Positions 54,640 to 64,000 of a stretch of 64,000 nucleotides of DNA are shown here, piece by piece. The stretch is taken from positions 1,298 to 65,297 of the forward strand of contig MTSL01000159.1 of the NCBI GenBank assembly GCA_002794465.1, in the 5' to 3' direction. A program made the position numbers and the translations under genes. The stretch comes from Paramicrosporidium saccamoebae. Lineage: Eukaryota; Rozellomycota. Each line of letters starts with the position of its first letter. The stretch's first letter is position 1. Under the pieces are notes generated by a model. That model saw nothing but the letters and a program-made list of their open reading frames with translations, searched no databases and was not told where the DNA came from.

Positions 54640-56540
54640 TTACAGTGATGCTTTTATTAGAGAAATACAAATTTCAGCAAAATGAGAATCGTGGAACCTC
54701 CAATCTAGCTGCGCTCGGCGGTGCTCATTGAGACGGACCCTAAGAGATTTACAAGAGAGTGTGCTTCCGTCAAAGGAAACCACAGCATGAGGCATAATCT
54801 CTTTTTGCAATTTTTTTGCAAGTGCATCTAGCTCTATGGACAGGTCAATTGTTGTGGTCATGTTAATGTCGCTTTTAGGGTTTCGCATGATCGGTGGCAG
54901 TCCAGCTTGTGCATCCTCTGGGGACCAGGAAAGACAGCCACATCCCTCGGACATTCCGCTAGATCGGGTTCTTACCAAATTCAACAGCTCATCCTCATCA
55001 CTAACTTGCTCCGCCAACTCTTCTAAAACTCGTAACGGTCCCTCCACCAAGCCTTCCTCCATCCTTATGGGCACATCCCAGCTCGATTCCAAATGCTGCA
55101 GCATGCCATTTGGCGGATCAAAGCAGGCGATTCCCATTTCCCGTATGATCCGATTTTTCAAGATGGTCATCTTCTGTGCTTCACCGTGCACGAGGACAAC
55201 ATTGCGGGGTTTGCAGATTCTGATTAGTTGCATTATGCCCCGTGCATCGGCATGCGCGCTAAATGACATGTTCTTGACTTGCATTTTAACATCTAGCACG
55301 GTCGGAGAGTCTTCCAATGTAATCTACAAAGGTTCAACAGACGGGGTTGGCTGTACTTTGCGTTGTCCCGACAAAATCTTTGCACCCACAGTCCCAGAGA
55401 CACAAAAACCGGGAATGATTAAAAGATTCTTGGCATCTCCGCACCACTTTTTGAAAATCTCCAAGGACATTCCTACACGCCATTAGCATCACAGCTATAT
55501 TAGACTGATACCAGAATGCAACATTCCTGGAGATGAAAAGAGAACCATGGGTCCTGGATGGTCTGCATAATGCTTTTCGAACTGTCGGACATGGCGAAAG
55601 TCAAAGAGATTTCTTACCGGATAATCATTCTGTAACTTTTCATTCGTCCAATCCACAAACACTCGGTAATACTCATTTGCTGTCTCTGCCATCCCTGCCG
55701 AAAAATATACTGGCACAGTCAAACCCATTCTCTGCCAATAATCCTCCACCAGCACACACAGTTCTTGCACTCTTCCCAGAGCAAAAACGGGGATAAGCAC
55801 CTTTCCACCGGCAGCAATGCATTGATGAATATTGCGCAAAAAGTCGCGTTCACGGCCGCGTTTAGAGTCCCGGAGAGTGGTGGCGTAGGTGGATTCAGTA
55901 ATCAGCACATCTGGCCGCAGTCCAAGGTCAACGGTGGCTGCACCCAGATGGCGATCCGGCGTCATATTGTAGTCGCCCGTGTACAAGACAGACTCTTGTC
56001 CCACCCGGACATAGAACATTGCGGCCCCCAACACATGTCCAGCATAATACGGCCGTATTTCGATATCATTGACCATGCGCGATTCATGCACCTGCAAGGG
56101 GATTACCTTGTGCAGTGCTGCGCGTATCATGTTGGGAGTGAAAAAGTTTGACTCGCCCTTCCTCTCCACCGTAATCCGACGATAATCTTCCAGCAGGATG
56201 GGAGAGAGGGCCTTTGTGGGATGGGTCATGAAAATGGGTCCCGAATAGCCGCACATTTCTGTCAGATACGGCAGCGCCCCGCAATGATCCAAATGGAAAT
56301 GAGTAATGATGACGCAGTCAAGGATACTGTCTAGTGGTGCACCCGTAGGAGACAGTAAGGAGAAATCGGGGAACCGTCGCTCGTCATTATAGCCCATGTG
56401 CATTCCACAATCAAACATGACCGTCCGCCCTCCCAACGTCACCACCACACAACTACGGCCCACATCTATCTATGAGACTTTGCTCATGCATGCACATTAC
56501 CTTGTCCAGCACCCAAGGCAAGGAACCTGATGGTACCCAT
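54640..56540 (-). CDS. INTS11: Integrator endonuclease subunit 11
   Basis: Metallo-beta-lactamase/beta-CASP nuclease of the Integrator complex. Exons 56540-56501, 56465-55512, 55472-55357 and 55323-54640 (introns 35, 39 and 33 nt) give 597 residues, against about 600 in humans. It begins [20 protein letters not shown] and has [20 protein letters not shown], which separates INTS11 from CPSF73; the zinc motif [69 protein letters not shown] and [15 protein letters not shown] are intact, so it should be catalytic. The C-terminal domain is divergent. Seven bp separate its start from the stop of the upstream gene on the same strand. Confidence 0.95.
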
Positions 56541-56547
56541 CAACGAA

Positions 56548-56917
56548 TTAATCTTTTATGAGGTTGAAGTCGACCCTCTTCCCTGGTTCGTAGATATAAT
56601 ATTTCACATCTTCAATGGCTTGGCCTTTGTCCGTGTAACGACCAACTGACCGTGGCTTGATGACTGTTCGTAGGACTATCAGGATAGACTTTGAAAATGC
56701 AGAGCATGCATCCATAGTGCAACAAGCGACGTCGGTGGAGCCCGAGTTACGGCCCACACTGGTCTCCAGGACTGCAACAGTTGAAAATGCCACTCTGGTC
56801 ACGTAATGGCTCTTGTTGGATCTAAATGAATAGTGCATTCAAAGCCAAGGACTTGAGGTCCCTAAGGGTTTCAGTTAGTTCGCATCTCGAACTAATGCAA
56901 GTCTCTATTGAAGCCAT
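56548..56917 (-). CDS. unassigned small protein, 112 aa, abutting INTS11
   Basis: I do not recognise this family with certainty. Exons 56917-56853 and 56821-56548 join through a 31-nt intron (GTCCTT...TTCATTTAG) in frame to give 112 residues: MASIETCISSRCELTETLRD at the start and KYYIYEPGKRVDFNLIKD at the end, no transmembrane segment, several cysteines in the middle. A faint similarity to SAP18 (ELT...helix, hydrophobic strand, KG...Y.I...G..VD..LI end) is visible but weak. The stop codon is 7 bp upstream of the INTS11 start on the same strand. Confidence 0.5.
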
Positions 56918-56980
56918 AGAAGCATTTAAATAAATGCAATACGTTTTAGTGGTGTTGATAATAAAAATAGCAAGCATGAT

Positions 56981-57127
56981 AGTGTTTACTTGCTATTAAT
57001 TCACGCCATTTCCGTATGTGTTTACTTGTTCTTAATTCACTCACGTTCTGTATGGTGTTTATTTGCTTTTAATCCATGCATTTTTAGTATAATGTTTACT
57101 TGTTCTTAATTTACTAGCTTTCCGTAC
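56981..57127. repeat. tandem repeat, about 4 x 37 bp
   Basis: Four imperfect units of the form TGTTTACTTGTTCTTAATTC followed by a variable part ending TCCGTATG. They sit between the BMS1 stop codon and the small gene upstream of INTS11. Confidence 0.85.
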
Positions 57128-57167
57128 ATCTCACCGCACCCTCTATTCACACACATATCGGGTTTAT

Positions 57168-60100
57168 TTACTCTATACGACGCGACTTTTTGGCCGCTCG
57201 ATCCTGCTTTTGCTGCTTGCTGGCCAGAATCCTCTTCATTTTGGCTCTCTGCTTTTCCGCTTGCACTGCATCTTCCTTTGCTTTCCGTTTCTGGTGTTCT
57301 GCACGCGACGCCTTTATCTTGACTTGACGCTTCATCTCCTTGTCGCGTCGGATGGTGCCGAGTTGCTGCATCATTGACAGTTTCTTCCGCTCGTCCTTTT
57401 CTAGGATCACGGCCCGACTGGCAAGATAGCCGGTGGACTTTGTCGCCACAGAATCCTTGGGCTTGCTGGCATAGGGGAGGTTTTGTTGCAATGACTTGGG
57501 GATGTGAAGCGGGTTAAATCGACGGGGAGTGCGCTCAATCTCGCGATAATGCGAGTCGCGCGGTCCCGTAGGAGTGGCCAAATCACGTTCGGCCCGCAAT
57601 TCCACATTCAATCGCATTGCCGTCCAACCCTCGGCATCATCAACCAATCGAGACAAGACTGGATTATACAGCTTTCTGGGTGCCACAGGGTACCAGGCAC
57701 GGAGAAATACAATGTCGCTCTTGAGCAATTTGTCCTCAAAGGTGGCACGAAAGGCTCCAGGTGGAGTGGCAACACCCTTCTTGATCTGTCCTCTAATCCC
57801 AGAGACACTTCGCAGAGCGGCTCCCTCAAACTTGCATACCTCCAGCGGCGAGGTGAACATGTCCTTAATAAAGGCGGTATTCTTGTGAATGTCGTAGGGA
57901 TATCCAACCAGCTTTAGCTTCTTGACCGCAGTCATTGCCTGGTCAAATTCGAGGATCGTTCCAGTCGCACAAATACGGAAGCCAGACTGTCCTTCGGCCA
58001 CACTGCGGAATGCACAGAATCCCGTATTCGGAGGTACCACTGGTCCATAAAAGGTTGCAGTGCAATGCATATGCTCCGGAGTGTATTTTATAAGACGGTT
58101 CCGCGTAGCATCCTTCATCGAATAGATGGGAATGGACTGGAACCGGCGCCATCCAATGGAGAAGACAAGCGGCTCATTGTTCTTCAGAATCTTGGGGAAC
58201 CAACGATGCTTCTTGAGTCGAGTCTGCACAAATCCAACATTTGATTCGCTTGGCAGTAAACCTCCGAGGATCACAATCGACTCGGGACGGAAGTACTTTA
58301 TAAACTCGTATGGCATCCGCTCGATCACTATTCTCACATATCTTCCTGGCTGCACACCTTCCAGTTCCTGACGGGTCCTTGGATCCTCGTGCTCAAATTC
58401 GTCTCTATTCATTGCCAATTGTTTCTGCATGCTGTTCTTCATCTCGTCATAGTAATTTTCGTCAACATCCTCTCCATCATCTTTACCCAGTCTGCCGTCA
58501 AATTCTGCATCAAACTTTTTCTTCAACTCCTCCTTTCTCTTTTCCATTGCCACGGCAGGATCCGTCTTTGTTGAGGGTGATTTTTCAAAGTCTCGGGAGC
58601 CTTTTGCATTAATATTTAAATTTTCTGTCCCCTCCTCCAAGTCTTCAAATCCATCATCTGACTCTGCGTCATTGTCTAGATTTTGTGTTTCATTCTCCAA
58701 ATCCTCAAACCCACCATCTGATTCTTCAGCATTGTGCTGATCATCTGGTTTCGCAGTAATGAAGCGGCTACGCAGACTTTCAAAAAAGTCCTGATCGGAA
58801 ATGGCTTCCTCTTCCACCTTGTAAGTGTCAGTGGTGTCTTGATTTTGGGCTTGATCCCTTACCCGTCTCAATCCAGCGTCATCTTCAAGATCAGACTGTG
58901 CACTCTCATGCTCATCACTGTGACCAAGAGAATCAACGTCACTACTGTGGTCAGTGTCAGAATCATTTTCCCCGTCGTCACTGTGGTCAGTGTCTAATTG
59001 GACGGGTGCGGTGGATGATTTGAATAGAGTCATGTGACTTTCCTCCATTGCCTCATCAACCGGTCTCAACTTTCCCCTTTTCAACGAGCCAAGAATCTGC
59101 TCTCCATCCTCGTCCTCAGAATCGTTGGTCTTTTTTGTGGGCATGTCAATGTAGATGGCATCACGATCGTAGACAATCCCAGAAACATCCGACATTGGTG
59201 CATAAGTAAGTCGATTCTTATCGGTTAGGGTCTTCATTTTGCGATCGCTTTCAGGGAGAGGACAGGGATCATCCAAAATGGTCACATTTCCGAGCGGATA
59301 ATCACCGGCACCGGGAATATGCACCGAGGCTGACGAGCGAAGATTACTGCCACGCAGCCATCCATAAAACACGATATTTCTATCACACTTTTCATTTTTC
59401 TGAATCTCCACGGCTGGAGTCAAATCTTCCACCCGGTCAGCAATAACGTAAGGATGCGAAGATCGCCAAACAATGGGACGTGGCTTGGTTACCGAAATGA
59501 ACCGTGACAAATTCAAAATCTCGCGTGGCAAATATCTCCCATGGAGCAGTCCTGAGAGATAGAAGAGCTTGGCACCCTGATAGATTTCGGTCCAGAAACG
59601 CTGCTTCAGCTTTTTCTTGGTGTTTCTTAACGACTTGTTGTCTTTGAAGGAATCTAAATGGGTCAGCACTCCGATTACACGCGGAAATCCATGTGTTTGC
59701 AGCAGGTTCAGAAACTCAAAGGTTTCCATGGAGAAGCCCTTTCTTGCATCAACCAATAGCAGAACAACGTCCACCACCTTGGCAACGTCAATCATAGTGT
59801 TAAGGTCTGAGGTGCATTCCACAAAAGTGACTCGTTGTTTCCTCCCTGCCACCACTGTCACAGGTCCTTTGATCGTTCCCAACGACTGTTTGGTGTATCT
59901 TTTGACTAAGGATCTAATCACAGTGGACTTTCCGCATCCCACCGGTCCCACCACTGCGACCACGGTGGGAGGCGCCTCCACCGGCGTCCGGTCCATTATA
60001 GGGACATGCAGCTTATTCTGTGCCAAATCCTCCCGTCGCTGCTGCATTTTTGCAGCATTTCGGGCTGATGCAGCTGTGAACGCCTACGCATGAGAAATCA

Positions 60101-60225
60101 TCCAACCAGCGTACCTTTGGATTACGTTCGCGTGCACCGTCCTGGCTGGCACGCTCTTTGCGCTTATTCGCCTTTCCGCCGGCCTTGCCCTTCCGGTGCT
60201 TTTTATGCTCTGATGTGTCGTCCAT
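57168..60225 (-). CDS. BMS1: ribosome biogenesis GTPase BMS1
   Basis: Nucleolar GTPase needed for early 18S rRNA processing. Exons 60225-60115 and 60083-57168 (31-nt intron) give 1008 residues. Basic N-terminus [19 protein letters not shown] then ARERNPKAFTAAS; G1 loop [18 protein letters not shown] near residue 100; [16 protein letters not shown]-like [19 protein letters not shown]; a long acidic middle (about residues 330-540); and the C-terminal BMS1/TSR1 block with [41 protein letters not shown]-like [18 protein letters not shown]. The intron restores the NPKAF junction. Confidence 0.96.
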
Positions 60226-60288
60226 TTGACTGCAAAGCCGGACTTGGATGACCAGGGTAGGCTGTGATTATTATTGGCGGCTCCGTGG

Positions 60289-63200
60289 ATGACTCGATTC
60301 AATAAGCAGACGGAGGAGGAGGACACACGGCCTATTGTTCTATTGTCAGGCGTTGACGAGGACAGTCTTTCCGATGAGTCTGATGGTCTTCCTGTGTATT
60401 CCTTGGTAGGGTGTTGGATGGGCATGGTGACGTGTAGACGGAGGAGCAGGAGAAGCGGTACAGATATTTGCTAGGCGATTCAGAGCTGTTTGACCGTTTT
60501 ATTGAAGCAAAGCGCACTGGAACCTCCCCCCTCGAGGTGCTCACCTCACACACTGCGCCTGGAAATTACGACGGTGAAGATGAGGTGCGTCGACATCGGA
60601 AGACTGAGCGAGACGAAGATGCTGATCTCATTGAAGAGGCCACAGTGGGAGAACCGGTCACTCCCGTTTTCAGCGAGTCTCCCTCGTATATAGTGGGCGG
60701 TACTATGCGTCCCTATCAAATCCAAGGGCTGAATTGGCTGATTTCTCTATACGAGCATTGTATCAATGGAATTCTTGCCGACGAGATGGGACTGGGTAAG
60801 ACACTGCAGACTCTGTCTCTCCTTGGATACTTGAAGAATTTCCGTCACATTGATGGCCCCCACTTGCTGGTGGTTCCAAAATCCACACTTCAAAACTGGA
60901 TGAATGAATCGCGCAGATGGGTACCCTCTCTCGATGCATTTGTATTCCACGGCGACAAGGAGACGCGTGCCCAGCTGATCCAGGATCGTCTCCGTCATGT
61001 TCAATTTGATGTCTGCATCACATCATATGAAATGTGTCTAAGCGAGCGGGCTGCCCTCCGTCGCATCAACTGGGAGTATCTTGTCATAGACGAGGCACAT
61101 CGCATCAAAAATGAAGCCAGCAAGTTGGCAGGGATTGTGAGAGAGTTCAAGTCTGCCAACCGACTTTTAATCACCGGCACCCCCCTGCAGAATAATCTGC
61201 ATGAACTGTGGGCCTTGCTCAACTTTTTACTGCCAGACATTTTCTCATCTTCTGACGATTTTGACGGATGGTTTGCCTCTCACAGTGGACGCGCTCAGGA
61301 GGAAATGGTGACCCATCTGCGCAGATTACTCCAGCCATTCCTTTTGCGGCGTCTAAAGGCGGATGTGGAACATTCATTGAAGCCTAAGAAGGAAGTCAAT
61401 TTGTACGTTGGGATGAGCGAAATGCAGCGTCTGTGGTATCGGACTATTCTCGAACGCGATCTGGCCGCCGTGAATGGTCTAACCGCTGGGAAGGATGGCA
61501 AGAATCGTCTTTTGAATATTGTGATGCAGTTGAGGAAATGCTGCAACCATCCATATCTCTTTGACGGAGCTGAGCCAGGTCCTCCCTACACAACCGACGA
61601 ACATTTAGTGTTCAATTCGGGAAAAATGCAAGTTTTGGATAGACTCCTCACAAGACTCAAGGCCAATGGCTCAAGAGTTTTGTTGTTTAGTCAAATGAGC
61701 AGAGTCTTGGACATTTTGGAGGACTATTGCGTTTTTCGTGGTTATAATTGCTGCCGTATCGATGGACAGACTGCCCACGAGGACCGTATCGAGGCCATTG
61801 AAGACTACAATCGACCCGGTAGCGACAAGTTTGTCTTTTTGCTGACCACAAGAGCAGGTGGATTGGGCATCAATCTGGCCACCGCCGACATTGTAATCAT
61901 TTTTGATAGCGACTGGAACCCTCAAGTAGATCTGCAAGCACAAGACCGCGCACATCGTATTGGCCAAACTAAACAAGTTTGTGTCTTTCGTCTCGTCACG
62001 GAACATTCAATTGAGGAGAAGATTATTGAAAAGGCTCTCCAGAAACTGCGTCTTGATCAACTCGTCATTCAGCAGGGGAAATTGACCAATGTCAACAAAC
62101 CGTTGTCGCAGGATGAAATGCTCTCAATGATCCGACATGGGGCCGAGCAGATATTTACCAAAAATGCCGATGAAGCAAAAGATGGCCAGAATGACCTTGA
62201 TATTGAAGAGTTGCTGAGGAAGGGCGAGGAGAAGACGAAGGAGATTCAGGGGAAATATCAAAACGTCGGCTATGATGATTTGCAGAAATTCACTATTGAG
62301 GCTCCAAGTGCTCTGCATATTGAAGGATCGCACGAGCCGATAGGAAATGGAGGCCAGATGGGGGGAATGCTCTTTCTCCAACCGGGAAAGCGAGAACGGA
62401 AGGGGAATTATCATGTTGACACGTATTACCGCGAAGCACTTCGTATCCACCCGCAAAAGGTCAAGGCATCAAAGCCACCAATGCCCAAGGACTATATATC
62501 AATCCATGACTTCCAGTTTTATCCTCCACGACTCCAAGAACTGATGGATCGTGACGTCCTGGCCTTCCAACGGGCGGCAGAGTATCGCATTCCTGAAGGC
62601 GTCGAGGAGACTGAGGAGGAGAGGGAAAAGAGAGAAGCTGATCAACGCGCCATTGATACTGCCATTGCGCTGAACGATGCCGAAATTGCCGAGAAGGAAA
62701 AACTTGCCCAACAGGGATTCCGTGATTGGCATCGTCGTGATTACGTGGCGTTTCTGAGGGGTGTGGAGAAGCATGGCAAGAATGCTCTTCGCCTCATCGA
62801 GATTGAGGGGAAGACGGCTGCAGACTTGGAAGCATACAGTCAAGTGTTTTGGAAGAACCTGGAGCGGCTTAGCGACTATGAAAAGATTGAAGCATATCTC
62901 GAGGCGTATGATGTTAAGAGGAAGCGGGATCAAGAGATCCAAACTATCCTCGACAATAAGCTGGCCCGTCACAAAAAGGCTCACACTCCCCTTCACATTA
63001 CCTACTTTGGTGGTAAGGGCAAACAGTTTACTGAAGAGGAAGATGCCTTTCTCATTGAACAACTTGCCAGCATTGGTATCGCCCACGAAGATGCTGCCAA
63101 CAAACTCCGAGAATCTATTCTCCATTCGCCGCGGTTCCGCTTCGACTGGTTTCTCAAGACGAGGACAGCGGGGGATCTGCAAAGACGATGTCACAAGTTG

Positions 63201-63323
63201 ATCTCGTTCATTGAAAGAGAGCAGAGGGAGATTGACGAGCGAGCCGAACCACCTAAGCCACGAAGCAGAGCGGTTTGGATCAAAGACGGCAATAAGCGCT
63301 CTGCCAAGAGGACGCGTAAGTGA
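60289..63323 (+). CDS. ISWI: ISWI chromatin-remodelling ATPase
   Basis: Snf2 ATPase that slides nucleosomes. Exons 60289-60405 and 60438-63323 (32-nt intron) give 1000 residues. N-terminal acidic segment, AutoN-like region, then helicase motifs I LADEMGLGKTLQTL, II VIDEAHRIKN, III LLITGTPLQNN, V TTRAGGLGINLATAD and VI QAQDRAHRIGQTKQV. C-terminal HAND (about residues 735-830), SANT (GFRDWHRRDYVAFLRGVEKH) and SLIDE (KQFTEEEDAFLIEQL ... RFRFDWFLKTRTAGDLQRRC) domains identify ISWI rather than CHD or SWI2. BMS1 starts 63 bp away on the other strand. Confidence 0.97.
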
Positions 63324-63356
63324 TCATGGCCTATGAAATTAAATATTCCATATTTG

Positions 63357-63468
63357 TTGAGTAATGTGGGATCTGTTGAGTAATGTGTGAGGCCCGTTGA
63401 GTAATATGTGAGGTCCGTTGAGTAATGTTTAAAGTCTGTTGAATAATGTGTGAGATTTGTTGAGAATT
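63357..63468. repeat. tandem repeat, 21-bp unit x about 5.5
   Basis: Direct repeat of GTTGAGTAATGTGTGAGGTCC with point changes between units, between the ISWI stop and RAD6. No open reading frame of note and no dyad within the unit. Confidence 0.9.
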
Positions 63469-63597
63469 TAAAAGATTCAAGTGCACGAGTATAATATATT
63501 AGACTAAAATTGAGGGCCGGACGAGTTTCCTTCCCGTATGTGTTAGTCCCCTTACTACACGACACATTTATTACTATTATTCGGGCCAGGGCTGGAA

Positions 63598-64000
63598 ATG
63601 TCAACTCCTAGTAGACGGCGCTTAATGCGTGACTTTAAAAGGTAATTTTGGCGTCTATAATTGACCCAGTAGGATCCAGCAGGACCCACCGGAGGGTGTT
63701 ACGGGTGCGCCCCACCCAGACAACATTATGCTTTGGAACGCCGTCATCTTTGGACCGGCCGACACACCCTTTGAAGACGGCGTCTTTAAACTCACTCTTA
63801 CCTTTTCAGAAGAATATCCCAATAAGCCGCCCGCCGTCCGCTTTGTCTCAAAAATGTATCATCCGAACGTCTATGGCGACGGGGGACTCTGTCTCGACAT
63901 TTTGCAAAATCGATGGTCGCCCACGTATGATGTGGCAGCCATTTTGACGAGTGTACAAAGTCTACTGCACGATCCGAACCCCAACTCGCCCGCCAACGCA
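63598..64000 (+). CDS. RAD6: ubiquitin-conjugating enzyme RAD6/UBC2 (3' end cut by window edge)
   Basis: E2 enzyme for H2B and PCNA ubiquitination with BRE1 and RAD18. Exons 63598-63641 and 63673 onward (31-nt intron); 124 residues are seen before the window ends. [60 protein letters not shown], then [20 protein letters not shown] with the active-site Cys, and [14 protein letters not shown]. Very close to other RAD6 proteins. The rest lies beyond position 64000. Confidence 0.97.

Noticed and set aside
54640-56540. CPSF73 (cleavage and polyadenylation nuclease)
   Set aside because: The N-terminal block [18 protein letters not shown] and the [16 protein letters not shown] segment are INTS11-type; CPSF73 has a different sequence at both places.

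Overview
Organism (inference). This is a gene-dense eukaryotic nuclear segment: 40 protein genes plus one tRNA in 64 kb, almost all identifiable housekeeping genes, separated by tens to a few hundred bases. I rebuilt 78 spliceosomal introns by hand. All but one are 24-40 nt (mostly 29-37), run GT to AG, and many carry a TTAAT, CTAAT or CTAAC-like branch site close to the 3' end. A fungus-specific mitoribosomal protein (mL60), a fungal-type eL20 and a full mitochondrial gene set (TIM9, frataxin, BCKDH E1-alpha, AIF, bL9m, bS18m) point to an early-diverging fungus with a reduced genome, for example a rozellid or an early microsporidian-like lineage that keeps mitochondria. The species was not determined.

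Layout. 0-9.7 kb: a secreted, probably GPI-anchored protein, TOR kinase, APC11 and LSM4. 9.7-21 kb: TRA1, a giant pseudokinase scaffold. 21-31 kb: ALKBH7-like oxygenase, an MBIP homologue, a coiled-coil protein, NAXD, fructose-1,6-bisphosphatase, RRP4, NSUN6, PNKP and taspase. 31-39.5 kb: mL60, RPL41, bS18m, kanadaptin, CGR1, SMC6 and a MoCF-domain protein. 39.8-49 kb: RVB2, AIF, tRNA-Ala(AGC), PAN3, TIM9, frataxin, bL9m, BCKDH E1-alpha and PRP18. 49-64 kb: RPL19, RPS21, calmodulin, a METTL2-type methyltransferase, RPL18A/eL20, a nucleotide-sugar transporter, INTS11, a small unknown, BMS1, ISWI and the 5' part of RAD6.

How it works together. There are no operons. Gene order is mixed and many neighbours are divergent over fewer than 80 bp (LSM4/TRA1, FBP1/RRP4, NSUN6/PNKP, PAN3/TIM9, BMS1/ISWI). 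Three junctions are tighter: start codons sharing a CATG at 22.85 kb, frataxin and bL9m starts overlapping by 20 bp, and 7 bp between a small gene and INTS11. Functional themes are chromatin and transcription (TRA1, RVB2, ISWI, MBIP, INTS11, TASP1), RNA processing and ribosome biogenesis (LSM4, RRP4, PRP18, PAN3, BMS1, CGR1), tRNA modification (NSUN6, METTL2) and mitochondrial function.

Intergenic DNA holds a dispersed repeat family (copies near 1-150, 21,775-22,000 and 54,318-54,515), several short tandem repeats and one hairpin. I saw no transposase, CRISPR array, rRNA or virus-like gene. Exon boundaries are my own reconstruction; each model's exon lengths sum to a whole number of codons and each junction was checked against family alignment where a family was recognised.
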